Shown one piece after another: positions 47,824-61,400 of a stretch of 64,000 bases of DNA. A model generated the notes under the pieces. The model saw only the letters and a list, made by a program, of their open reading frames with translations. It made no database searches and had not been told where the DNA came from. Positions within the stretch are counted from its first letter, which is position 1, and each line of letters starts with the position of its first letter. Location: positions 7,192,001 to 7,256,000 of the forward strand of contig JAJQJQ010000006.1 in the NCBI GenBank assembly GCA_028622995.1. Reading direction: 5' to 3'. This DNA comes from Panagrolaimus kolymaensis (taxonomy: Eukaryota > Nematoda > Chromadorea > Rhabditida > Panagrolaimidae). Made by a program: the position numbers and the translations under genes.

Positions 47824-48688
47824 TGAATTTATTATGCTTTGTTTGCAAAAGAAACATACAAGGAGAAAAATAAATGAATAGTTAATAATGCAGACATAGA
47901 GCCTAAATACCGGAAGCATTGGTGCACCAACAACACAAAGAAAAGAGAAAACAAGATGCAAAAACTTTGTTTCCGATAATTTTAAAAATTTCTTAAAGAT
48001 TTTTGGAACTTGAAAGCAAAGTTTTAAGAAAAACACGCGAGTTTAAAATGTTTAAAAAGTTCAAAACTAAAATCAAAACAAAAACATTTCTTTCACCAAT
48101 TTCTAAAAACTAATATTGACCGGAAGTAGGCTTGTATGGTTGTTTATTGGGTGAACGCCCTCAAAAAAGTTCCATGCTGTGATTAACAATAACATTACTT
48201 TTTCGAAATTAAAAAATTGCACGAAATCAAAACAAACACGAGTCTATACGAATTTTTGCAAATATTAGTAAACAGAAGTGGAAAAGAAGAGGTTTTTATA
48301 AATTAAGTGTAAAGCTTTTATTGTCATTTAAAAAACACGCATCTCAAAGTTTGGTTGAATAAGGAAGAAAAAGAAAGTCAAATGCTTTATGCTTTTATAA
48401 ACACCGAAATAGTTAAGCTTCCGGTTGTAAAAAAAGTTGCTTTAATAAATAACACTTACAACAACAAGGAAGTTTATTTTTTTTTACCAAACAAAAATTT
48501 CATAAATCCAAAACACAGAAATTGAAGAGAAAAAAATTCAGAAAAATTTCAAAGTTTTGAACAGTATATCAAACTCCTAACACGACCGCTCATTTTTAGG
48601 CTTGTTTAACGAAGGTTAGAAAGCCTAAACTTTAGATTTTGTTGTTGAGCATTTCTGAATCTTTTTTATCCTCCAACAAAAAAGTGAA
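47824..48688. other. Intergenic, AT-rich
   Basis: 3' flank of the TIL-like gene and 5' flank of msh-5. Open frames here are short and lack protein-like composition. No repeat or RNA gene was recognised. Confidence 0.4.
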
Positions 48689-51600
48689 ATGTCAAACATA
48701 TATTTATCACTTTCATATAAAAATTTTCATCTTGGTGCAGCATTTTATGATGAAGATACAGAAGCAATACACATTTTAAATGATATGGCTGAAGATGAAG
48801 AATTCACTTCCCTTTCAACTCGTAAGTCGCTTTGATATCATTTTTGTTTTTAATATTAATTATTTATCCACCATTTTTTTAGTTATTAATGAAGTCCATC
48901 CATCGTTCGTGATTGCATCTCATGCTCAAGACTCCAATTTTTTGAAAAAGCTACGAAAATTATGTATGTTTTTATGCCTTTTAAATATGATGTTTTATTT
49001 AGAATTGATAATTTTTAGGCAACTTTAATGTCCCTGATGCAACAAAACAACCCGAATCTGATTGTGAAGAACCACCAGAAGAAGATCATTTCGATGTTAC
49101 TGCTGGATATGAAACATCTCAAGCACCACAGAATAATAGCAAAGAGATACCTGTTTTCAACAGTCATCTAATTGGAAATAGATCTCAACCAACAACATCT
49201 TTTGGTGCTGGATTTTTTTCTCAATCCTCACGACAAAATGATAACAACGCGATACCTGTTTTCAACAATCATTTGAGTAAATCTCAACCTGCAACATTCT
49301 TTGGTGCAAATAACAACTATTCTCAAGGTCCTAAAAAAGATGCTACAAATGCTGTAGATAGCGATGAAGAAGAGGATGAAGCAGAAGATGAAGACAAAGT
49401 ATACGCTGTTTTAAAACTTTTACCTCATGGAACTTTTGGTAAGTTGCTTCTTTAAGATTACCTAGTTACATATAATTATTTCAGGAGAAAGCGAAGCAAA
49501 AAAGCGCATTAAAAGCTTATTCTCATCTGAAGAAGTATCGTCTGACCTCATGGCTTCATTTCGTTTCGACTTTGATGCTACGAATATGGTTCGATCATTG
49601 GGTGCTTTGTTAAGATTTTTGGACCAACAAAGAATTGGAGTTGAATTTGATGAAATAACAAAAAGAACACCTATTAGCACTTTCAAAACTATCACGATGT
49701 TAATTTATTTTTATTTCATGTATTATCCTATTGTAACAACCATTTTTTTTAGGGATGATGCCGTGGAAATCGATAAAACAACCTTTAAAGCTTTACAAAT
49801 ATTTGAATCTGAATATGTTCCATCTGCTCTCAAAAAACGCTTTGGACTCTTCACTTCTTTCAAAGATGGTGTTAGCTTATTTAGCATTTGCAATATTTGT
49901 CGTTCAATTCCTGGAAAAAGATTACTCAAGTATGTTTTTATTGTAATTTATCCATTACACTTTAATAAGCTTTGTTTTAGGCGTTGGTTTGAAAGGCCTA
50001 CTTCTAATCGTAAAACTTTATTAGAACGCCAAACCGCTGTGAGCTTCTTCTATCAAGATTGTAATCTGGATGTTAGTAAATTTATTAGAACAAAGTTGAA
50101 AGACATATCAAATGTTCGACCAATATTTAGAAGACTGAAAAATGGAAGTGCTTCGGTTTCTGATTGGATTAATCTTTATTTGGTATGCTTAATTTGCCTT
50201 TGATTTCTCTTTTATTATAATTTTTTTTAGAGCTCGTATACTATGGTTGAGGTGATTTTGTATTTTTTGAAAATACAGTAACACACTAGTTATTTTTTAT
50301 TTTTCAGTTTGTTAACTTTATTGAAGAACGTGAAATTAGTTTGTCTGTTTTGAAAAAGAAGTTATCATTTCGAGATGATGTTATGCGTATGGCAGCTTTA
50401 ATAAGTGAAATAATGGATTTTACTGAAAGTAAAAATGAAGGTCGCTTTGTTGTGAAAAATGGTGTTGATTCTGAACTTGATGCTTGTATGCTTTTATTCA
50501 TAAACTTTAATTTTAATTACCATACTTTTAGTGAAAGAAAAATATGCTGAACTTCCTCATCGTTTAACAGCCATCGCTGAAGAAGAAGCTCAAATGCTCG
50601 ATATCGAAGTTTGTAGCGTTGCCTACGTTCCTATCATTGGATTCTTACTCGTCGTTCCTGAAAATACTCGTATTTCACCAAGATATGGAGCAAAACTCGA
50701 TTTGGTTTGTTGGCATCCTTTGTGAAGAATTATTTTAACTAAAGTGTTTCAGATTTATACAGCAGAAGGTGAACAAAATTATAAAAGTCCTAGGATGAAA
50801 TTACTTGATCAAGAAATAGGTGACATCAAAATGCAAATTATTGATACAGAAACTTCAAGTGTATTACGGTAGATAAATTTTTTTGTATTAATTTTTCCTT
50901 ATATTCATCTTGCGTTTAGCCTTCAATCTCTTGTTCTGAAACGCTCTTCTGCTCTTGTTCAAGCTGTTGATGTTGCTGCGACGCTCGATTGTTTAATTTC
51001 TTTCTCACTGGTTGCTCGCGAATTCAATTGGCACCGGCCGAAGCTAGTTGATGAAGCCATTATTGATATTGGGATGGCAAGACACCCACTTTCCGAAATT
51101 ACATGTCCATTTACCTTTGTTCCAAATCCTATAAAATCTGGTGGTCCTTATACAAAAGTCAAACTTATCAGTGGTCCAAATGCTTCAGGAAAAAGTGTTT
51201 ATCTTAAAATGGTTGGAATCATAGCATATTTAGCTCATATTGGATCTTTTGTGCCAGCTGAACAAGTTGTAATTGGACCAATTAATCGTATTGTTACAAG
51301 AATGTATACTATCGATTCAGTTATGGATGGAATGTCTTCTTTTGCGAATGATTTGAAACAGGTTGGTTATATTGTATAATTCTTTCTTTAATTTTCAAAG
51401 TTGTTTTCAGGTGTCTGGTGCTATCAGAAAGGGTAATGAATTTTCTTTGGTAATCATGGATGAATTTGGTAAAGGAACTATGACTGTAAGCAACTACTAC
51501 CTTTTTCTCACTTCTTTTTTACGATTCTTTGTTTTGAGGAAGTTGGTCTAAGCTTGCTAGCGAGTTCATTGAATTTTTGGCTTGCTAAGGGAGCTGAACA

Positions 51601-52064
51601 TTGTCCTCATATTTTTTCCAGTTCTCATTTTCATTCTCTTCGAACTTTACTTATTGAAACTAATATACTTTCATTTCATGTGAGCTTCATTTTTTTGTTA
51701 CATTCTTTGTTTATTAATTTTTTAGACTCTCGATGTGCATCAAAATGGCGATGAACTTGAATTCCAATACAAACTTGTTGAAGGCGTTATTGATAACAGT
51801 TATGCAAGCTACACTGCACTCAAAAATGGTATTCCTCGAGAAATTGTCAATCGTGCTAATGAAGTTTATGAACATCTTCGAAATGGAAAAACTCTAATTG
51901 ACGTACCTCAACAAATTTCTGCTACTCAACAACATGATTTTGAATTGGCTGAAAGAATGGATGGTCTTATGGGAACTCTTCGTGATTGGGATTTGAAAAA
52001 TGATCCTTTAGGATTTTTAAAAATTGCTAAAGAAGTCTTGGTTGAAGATGGAGAAATTAGTTAG
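48689..52064 (+). CDS. msh-5: Meiotic MutS homologue MSH-5
   Basis: With MSH-4 (HIM-14 in C. elegans) MSH-5 forms a clamp that stabilises meiotic recombination intermediates for crossovers; it does not repair mismatches. About 14 exons run from ATG 48689 (MSNIYLSLSYKNFHLGAAF) to TAG 52064. The core domain is at KRLLKRWFERPTSNRKTLLE. MSH5-type sequence follows, such as VCSVAYVPIIGFLLVV. The ATPase has Walker A LISGPNASGKSVYLKM, DSVMDGMSSFANDLKQV and Walker B LVIMDEFGKGTMT. A disordered acidic insert of roughly 120 residues near 49,030-49,420 interrupts the N-terminal part. The catalytic ATPase looks intact. No MutS mismatch-recognition domain I (Phe-X-Glu) is visible, as expected for MSH5. Confidence 0.93.
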
Positions 52065-52437
52065 TTTTTAGCTTTATATTTTGTTCATTTATGTTTTATA
52101 TTTGATACATTTTTTGTTTGTTTGTTATTTCTTTGGTTTTTGTTATAATAAATTTATAAATGCACTTTATTGGGTTCTTTACAACAATTTACATACACAT
52201 AAAACATTTGCATCTTCTTTTTGTTTGACCAAAATCTACAGTGGCAATAAAGCCATAACAAAAAAATTAAAACAGAAAGATTTAGGAAAAGGTTTAAGAA
52301 AAAATGTACAAATGGCAACAATAAAAAATTTCTACAGTATTCGTTAACTCACTATTACATACATATGTATTTTTTCCTCCTATAAACAAACACCGGAATG
52401 CTTTTACATAAAAAAAACTTTGCGAATCATATTTTTT
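52065..52437. other. Convergent 3' flank
   Basis: Between the stops of msh-5 and the RIN-like gene. 3' UTR is expected from both sides; no gene was seen. Confidence 0.4.
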
Positions 52438-55400
52438 TTAGACTATTTTGGATGCAACAGGGAATTGTCTTCGTTTATGAATTGGTGAAGGTTGAACAAC
52501 ATGAGCGGGTCGTAATTGAAATGCGGAAGTATCACAACCATTTGGTGAAATGTTTGATGAACACGTTGATACACTTGACGAAGTATTTATAACATGTTTA
52601 GGCCAAGCTATTTTAGCTTCATGTCGTTTATATGCAAATAAATGAGCTTTACCAGCTTCGTATAATTGATCTCGAATTGCATCAGGGCATTCATTTGCAA
52701 GTAAACAAGTTTCAAATCCATCAAATAAAATATATCTAAAAAATAAATAAATAATTTAATGAGATTTTCAAAATTTAAGTATGGTAAGAAACTTACAATC
52801 CATAATCTTCTGGATTTGTAATAGCAAATTGATGGCCAATAACTCGACAAAGTTTTATTGCATTCATTTGGGGAACCGCTGGAAATGTGTGATATTGAAT
52901 CGTTCCAGCTTGTTCATCTGGGATTGCAACACTTATAAATGCATCCGATGGAGATTTATTAGATCTTTTTGTAGTTGGATCAGGTGAAACTGGAAAGCCT
53001 TTTCCCAATCTTCTTATCGATTCTGGGTGTTTTAAAACATGCACAGCAGAAAATAAAGTCGTTAAATAATATGCTGCATCACCAGTTGTAAGTAATTGTT
53101 GGGGTAATAATTCCCACATATACCATGCTTCAACTTCACAATTAATTGCTGATGTTTTAGATAAAATGTAAACGAGCCATCGAATTAATTCATCCGCGGG
53201 TGGAAGTTTTTTAGATCCAAGAACAGCCGAAAGGGTTCCATTTTGAATGAGATTAAATTTCTTTGGTGAAAATTCTATATTATTATTATTTAAATGTTTG
53301 TTTGGAAGAATCACGATTGTTAAAGCTCGAAGTAAATTTTCCAATTTTTTTAATGGTGAATAATGATTTTGCATTCGTCGAAGACATTGTTTAATCATTT
53401 CCATTTCTTTTAAACCTGGTAATTGTGTGCCTTCAGGAAATCCAAGATCTGAAGCCGTCATAGCACGAACTTTAAGTAAATTTTCTGATAAACTTTGTAA
53501 TGACCCATTTCTTGAATGTTCTTTAACCATTAAATGATATAAATGATTTTTTACTGGAACAAGTAAAATTTTATGTAAAACAGCTTCAAGAATAGCATCA
53601 ATATTTAGGAATTCATTAGCATTGAGAGTATTACTTTCCGCTTCAATCATTGCATGTAATTCACCTTCACCATGTTTAACTAAATAATTTTTAATTCCAT
53701 TTAAAAATTGTCTAACATTTCTTATCACAACATGAGGGTCACATTCTTCAGCTTCAATGGTGCATTCAATAAATCTGCACAGAGTTCCACCAAATACAGT
53801 GGTTGGATCTTTTGCAAGTGATTCAACATATTGTTGTATTCTCATTCCAGGATCAGATAATGGTGGACGAGCTGATGCTGAACGCATTCGAAGAGTTGTA
53901 GGTGAAATTTCTGCTGAATTAATTCCATTATTATTATTGTTGTTATTATTATTAGGAGTTAAAGCTCTTCGGGTTAAAGTTGTAGCTGAAGCTGCTACAT
54001 TCATCATTGAATTTGATCTTCCTTTTCTTGGATCAAATGTTGATGCTTTTGATGAAGGTTCAGATGGAATTCGATTAGAAAATTCTGCCCATATGCGATT
54101 ATCAGAAAGTATATCCTTTTTCCTTGATTTTAACGAAGCTAACGAATCTGCGCTTTCTTGCATTTTTTCATGTTCATCTTAATCTTGGATTATTTCTACG
54201 CTTTCTGGTGAAGGTAAAGGTTCATCACTATCTGAATCCACGCAAGATATAACTACATCATCAACTTCCAATGGAGCTGTGTTATCTTCCTCCTCTTCGA
54301 TGGTTGAATTATGATCTGAAATTAAAAATGTTAAAAGTTAAGATTTTATTTTGCCCAATTTTTCGATATTAATAAAGCAAAAGTAACTCACAAAAATTAT
54401 GTGCCGCTGTTCGAGTGTTAGGCTTTTCATCTCCATATTTTGCTAAATCCAATAAATTTTCCCATGCATTTGAATCCCATGGTTCATTAAATACTGTTCC
54501 AGCAACAGATATGGCATCATCATCCTCTATGCAATTATTATCCATAGCAGATAAATGATTAGAAATTTGGAATGTTTGTTGTTGTTGAGAATGCATATTA
54601 GCTGCATTTGAGGTAGTGGAATGAAAAGATCCTATCGAAGCATCAGGATCAAATAAATCTGAGATTTCTGAAAGTTGTGCATATTCTGATTGCTTTTTAG
54701 CTGGAGGTTCTGAAGATGTTGGGGATGATGCGTTGGTCATCTTTGTTATCGCTGTTGATGAACCACCACGAGCCGATGATATTGGCTGAGGAGTTGGTCG
54801 GACCTGGAAATAAATGTATCGTATTAGAAATATACAGGAGCAAAGTTATTTCTTAAATTAAAAAAAAATGAAGTAAGGATAAAATTTTAGCTCATAATTT
54901 CTAAAGTTAATATAACCCCAATTTTTCGTTTGAAGCCAAAACTCCAATGGAGGTGCTTACCCAGGAATAAATTACTGAACCAACCCATGAAAGCATATTT
55001 GAATCTTTATAGATTCCCATAATTTTTTGTTTCAAAGATTAAACCATCTTTAAAAAATTTTTCTTCTTCTTTAAATTTTTTTTCAATAAACACAAAATTA
55101 TCACCATTGATTTCTTATTTATCATTAACCACGTATTTTTAATTTTTCACAGAAGAAAACAATGTGATTTGGAATTTTGTTCTTCTCATTTTCAAGAAAG
55201 AAAAAAAGAAGGGATCAATTTTCAATCATTTTTCGCGGATGATCACAATCAATGAAACGAAAAAAGGGTTCGTTGATTTCTTTCTTTCTTTTGTGACAAA
55301 AATTTATTTTTGAGCAAAAAGAAAGAAAAAACAAGAATTAATAAAAAGAAAATTTTAAATCGAACAAATGGTTTGAAAATTGATACTACCAACTACGACT

Positions 55401-58400
55401 ACAATTTCCAAAGCAAGAAAGAAAGCTCGAAGAAAAAAGGAAATAAAAAATATCCAAGTGCTACTTTTTCCTTTCTTATTTTTTTGCGCAAGGTTTAATA
55501 TTTCTTCTTTCATTTTCATTCATTTATTTGGTGGTAGTGAAAATGAATTATAAAATTGTTAGCACTCCTCTTAATTAGCGAAATATAAATGCTACTAAAT
55601 AAATTTTGAGTGGATGGATTTATGCGGATATAATGAAGTGGAAGGAATTGGACATAATTAAAATTTAGTAAAAAAAGTATATCGAATACTTTTTTGCATA
55701 TTTTTAGTTGTTAAAAAACTTAGATTTTGTTATGAATGTTTTATTTTTTCTTACAAAAATGGTGCTATTTTAGTATCATTTTCCAAGTATCAAAACTAAA
55801 AATCTTTGTTTTCAACCTTTCATCGAAAACTAAAGCTAAATTTTTTGAATGAATGAACTTTGACTTTCGCGCAATCCCGTTCTTTTTGTTGTTCCATTTG
55901 AATAAGCTGGGAGTTCTCCTTTTTTGTTTGCAAAAAAAAATAAAAAAGAAAAAAGAAACCTCCTCACAAACAAAGACAAAAATTTTCATTCAAGAAACCT
56001 ATCTATTTGTCAAAAATTCAGTGAAGCTGAAACGGATCAGCTCATTTCTTCTCAGCTTTTTAGATATTATTCTTTTTGTTAAAAGAAAAAATCTTATATC
56101 AATCTTTTCTCTCTTATAAAAGACAGCCTCTTATTATAAAAGGATTTTAAGGGGTTAGTTTCATTTAAAACTTTTATTCGATAAAGTTGAAATAAAAAAC
56201 AAACCCCAAAAACATGAGAAAAATCCAATAAAGTTTGAAATTGAGAAAAGCAATAATTTTTAAGAAAAAAATCAACAAGCATTTTTTCTCGGTTCCAAAA
56301 TAAATAAATGAATGAGAAAAAAAGAGTAAAAAAATGTTAATTCAATGATTTTTTTGTACCCGAAAAAAAGCACATGCCTTCTTCGCCTTCTCGACCTTCA
56401 AAATAAATAAATTCAAGTTGTTAAAATAAAAACTAACGAGCTGGATGCATTTTTGCCTCCTTATTGACCTTTGAGATGGAGAAAATGATGAAGACAACGC
56501 AAAATGAAGAAAAAAATATGTTAAACGAATTCAAGTTTATATTGGGGGAAGATGTTTACATGTTAAATTTTATAAAAAATAAAAGTAAAAACAAACCTTA
56601 GCAATTCGTTGACGAGACTTAAGCTCTGAATTAACTTCCGACCAATTAAGTAATGATGTGGGACCAATTTTGGATTTTTGTTGTATCGGTGTGGATGAAT
56701 TTAAAATATTGTTGTTGTTGCTTCCAACAATGGAATATAGAGATCTCGTTGGAGGTGCTGTTGCTGTTGATGAAGGCTTTTGAGGAACTGCAGGGGCTGC
56801 TGCGGCTTGTTGTTTTTGTTGTAAACTGAAAAAAAGGGAAAATAAAATAAACTTGATGAAATTTTATTTTTGAAGAAACAAAAAAAATAACGAGAAAAAA
56901 GCGTAATAAAACTAATGGAAACAAGAAAATTTCTTTATTTTTTTTGTAAAAACAAAAACAATAAATTATTAACGGTAATTTTTTCTTCCATGGCTTGAAT
57001 CGGTAAATAGGAAGCAGCGATAATTAACTTTGGAACTATGAGTTTGTCGATAAATAAGTTTGAATACTTAATGATTTGGAACTACTTTTAGATGGCTTAA
57101 AAGTGGTATAATATGCTTGAGTGGATAAAAGAGCTTTTAGAAAAGTGAATAAATCATTTCAAAAATTTTAGGAAAAAAATATATGAGAAATAAAATATAT
57201 TTTTATGGCTCGACTTTCAACTATTTTTTTTTGTGGCAAATATGCAACTACCAACTTGCAAATAAAGCGCTCTTTAACCCTAATCTGTTTCATGTTTTAA
57301 ACATAAAGCTTAAAAATTATCATCAAAATTTATTCTTCAAAACTTCAATATTTTTCTTATTTGCTTAAGAGCTTACAACTAATAACCATTGCTTATGCTT
57401 TTCAATCACTCAATCGTTCTTCGACAACTTCATTTTCTTCAATGTACAGAAATTCAGTGAAAAAAAAGAAATATACATAATCTTACACCCTTTTTAGTTA
57501 GTCGTCGAAAAATCTGTGAAAAACCCGGTTGAATATAAGCAGAGAAAAAAGAAAAACGTTGCGAACGCTTACTTAATAAGTGAAAAATACATACGAAAGA
57601 AAAAGAAAAAAGAGGTTCTCGACTCGTAGGGATATAAAAGAAAAACACAAAAATGGTATGAACTGTCAGTTCGGTAGTAAAAAAAAGCGCAATCAAAAAA
57701 TCGAAGAAAAGCTAATTAACGAAAAAAGAAAATTAACGAATGAAAAAAGGAGGTAAAAAGGACAGCGAGGAGATAGATGGTGGTGAGAAAAGACAACAAA
57801 TAATTGTATAATTACACAATGTTGATGTTTTGATAAAAAAAAAAGATACAAAATGAACAAATCTCTAGAACCATAAACGAATAACTCAGGATGTAGCCGA
57901 CATCCCTTTTCTTTAGAACACTCACTTAAAATCCAAAAATTTTACTTACTCTCTCTATCTCATCCCTCTTTTCTTCCATCGAATAAGTAGTTACTAAACG
58001 ACCTAAATCCTCCATATATTTTCTTCTCTTCATTTTTTCTAAATACTACCTTTTTGCTACTGGAAAGAAACCATCGAGGAAACATTTTCGCGTTCGTTAT
58101 GTTCGCTCGTTTCCATTGAAACAAAAACAACGCACGCATACATAGAAAAATTACAGGTTGTTTCCGTTTATTCATAAAAAAAATTTAATGGCACTATTTT
58201 ATTATTTTTTTAAAACATAAAATTCACTTCCAGAATCTAGTAAAAAAAAACAGATCATAAAAATTTATAGGATATTTTTTCTGGATAAAAACCGGAAACA
58301 TGGGAGAATTTTGATATCTTTAAATTAGAGTGGCAAAATAAAAAGTGATAGTAGCTATATGCATTCGTAAACAACACAAATTATAAAAATCAAAATTGGG

Positions 58401-61400
58401 CGAAAGTAAAATCTTTTTAAATAAAAACCTGACGACGATTGTAAAAAAAGCTGTAAAACTTCCAAAAATAACCTTTCAAAAACGATACAAACACATAAAC
58501 AAAATAAAAATAAGCTATCAAATTTTATAAATAATAACGATATCAAAAAAGGAGTATCGAATAAGTAAAAAAATCTTTTTTTGAAACATAAAACATGAAA
58601 ATGTGGATTTTATTTTCTTTTGGTCTAAAAGCAACAACCAACAACAGTCGTCGTCGTTTTGCACTCATATTCAACTCAACGACGAAATCGAATGGAAAAG
58701 AAAAAGCAATACCGATAAAAAAAGAAAGAAAGAAAACAAAATGATGGTGGTCAAAGTGCCTCGAGCAAGAAGCAAGCAAAGAACAGAAGAAACACAACCG
58801 ATAAAAATATTGAAATGGTCAAAGATTTTTTTCTTCTTTTTTTTTTGCGAAGCCGCTTTGAAATATTTTTTTTAAGAGTCCGTTATTCTCTTGATTTTTT
58901 TAAAACTTGTGAAGGAATAAAACGGAAAATCTTGTTTCAATTTTTTTTTGCTTTTTGTTAATGAGTTTTAAACTGCTTTTTAAAAAACGGAAAAGAAAAA
59001 AGCATGTTCGTTGGATAAAAGGAGGAGGAAAGGGAAACAAAGGCGATAATCAAAAAAAGAAGCATTGATTGGTTTGGTTTTAAAAAAGCGGAACGAATTT
59101 ACTAAATGAAAAAAGTGAAACATGGTAAAAAAAAGAAGACCAAAGCTTGCTACAATAAATTATTAATCAAGCTAAAAAAATAAACAAAACATAACTTTGC
59201 AGAATTATTTGACAAAATTTCTTAATTATTGCTGCTTGCTTAGTCATTGTTGCAACAACTTTTGATTGAATGCAATTGTTATCAGTATAAATAAAACTTA
59301 TTATTGACGACTACTTCTTTCAAAATTTTAACTTGTAAACGTTGCACTTTCATATTTTTCAAACAAATTAAGAATTATTTTTCAAAACTAAAAACAATAA
59401 CATTAGCCTTAAAGCAAACGCTACAATACACTACCTAAGTTGCTTCTAAGAAAAGAAAAAAGCTCAAAAGGTTAATAATAGAATTTTGTTTTTCTTTGAT
59501 CGAAGAAGAAGCAAAATATAAAATAAATAAAAAAATATTGCTGTCAAAAGTTTCTTCTTTTTTTTCGAGCGCGAGAAAGAACAAAATCCGTGAAACAAAC
59601 AAAAATTTTTCTAAAAACTTTTTTCAATTCTATCGCCTCAGAAAAAAAAGTTTGTAAAAACAAAAATAACTAAATACCGCGAAACCACACATTTTTTGGT
59701 TTATAGAAAAGTAAAAAGAATGCCCAAATCCTTAATTATCTCAAAGATGAATCAAGAAAGATTTTTACCTTGTCCAAAATAATGTCACATTTTTCGTCTT
59801 TTTGCGTCCATCATTTTTTTCTTTTTCATGCATGGAAGAAAACATAAATAAATGAAGGGGACAAAAAATGTGAATAAAAAGCTTTTTATTTTTTTCAGAA
59901 GTCTATCTCCCTCTCTTCTTCTTCGACTACTTTGGAGAGAGGACAAAGAAGGTGAGTCATTATTATTTTTTACTTTTAAAGAACATAAACACAATGAGGT
60001 GAAATATATATATTCAGGTAAGTTAAAAATAATCCTTAAAAATTGCTGAGATTTTTTTTATTTTCAAAAAGGCAAAGATTCAAATTACACCGAAGAAGAA
60101 AATATATGAAAAGAAAGGAATTCAATCCACATACGACAGGAAGAAAAAAGGGCCTCAAATTATTTCTAAGCGGAAGTTTAAATATGTTTTTTTCTTTCTT
60201 TTTCTTTGTAGTGTTTTGGAATTATTTTTTTTTAAATATGGCAAGGTCAATGGGAAAATTAAATGTGTAATTATAAAAAGAGGAAGATGGATAAAAGGCA
60301 TTGCGTGAAGGTATGGAATAGAAAAAAAAGGTTTTGTGGTTGAAAGTAAAAAAGTGATTTTAGTGTGAAGTAGCAGGCGATTTAGGTCAAGTTTGACAAT
60401 ATTGTTATATTTCAAGTCAACTCGAAAATGATGTGGTTATAATTTTAAAATTTTATTTTACTAATATTTATACCAAAAATTTCTAAACTCTAACTACTAA
60501 AACTCATCATTCCAATCAGGTTCACTTGACCCAAGCTTACTCACACATCAAACCTCAAAGAAAGAAAAACTAGATTAACACCATTCAAAACAAATAAAAT
60601 CCAAAAATCTAAATAAAATTTGTTTTCGAACAAAGCCAATTGTAACATGATTCAATTTTAATTTTTATTTTCTCCCATAAAAGGTTCAATACAAAAACGA
60701 AAAAGGAACAAACAATAACAAAACCAAAATCGATGTTTTCTCCCTTTTTTGACCACAAAAAGAAGAAAGCCGACAATGAGAAACAACCTCCTGCTGATTT
60801 TGATTTTCTCCGTTACCTTGGTTTTGAAATAAATTTTCCTTTTTTGTGTAACAAATTGCTGGACAAAAGAGAAAGTAAAGTAACTGGTTTGGATTATTTT
60901 TTTGTGGAACTATTATGTCAATGATTTGTATTAAAGAAAATGAAACATGTAATTAAAAAAACAAATGACAATGAATTGTTTTTTGAAATCGCATGATTTT
61001 GTATGGTTTGACTTTTCCCAAGGTTTAATTTTGATATCAAACGAAAAAATACTTATCCAACCTCAAAAAAGCTAAAACAAAAATTTATAACTAAAATATA
61101 ACTAATTTTCTCAAAGCAGAAAATAAAATGTTATTTTTTTTCACTAAAGATGTTTGCAAAAAAAAGTTAACAACATTTTCATGTTTTCTTTCTCTCACTC
61201 TTGCTGTTGCCATTTAGAAATGTCATTACAACAAGCCGCCAAATCAATCTGTTGTCTCTCTCTCGATCTCGCCACTTTTGACCATATTGACGCCATATAT
61301 ATTTCAATCAAATCAAGCAGACATAATCATGCAAGGCAGACATAACAACTTTCATCAACTTTTTTTTACAACAAAAAGCAAAAATGTAAAATAATGTTAA

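Noticed and set aside
60733..60924. 63-codon plus ORF in the RIN intron
   Set aside because: Isolated, antisense to a demonstrated intron, no splice partners, no recognised domain.
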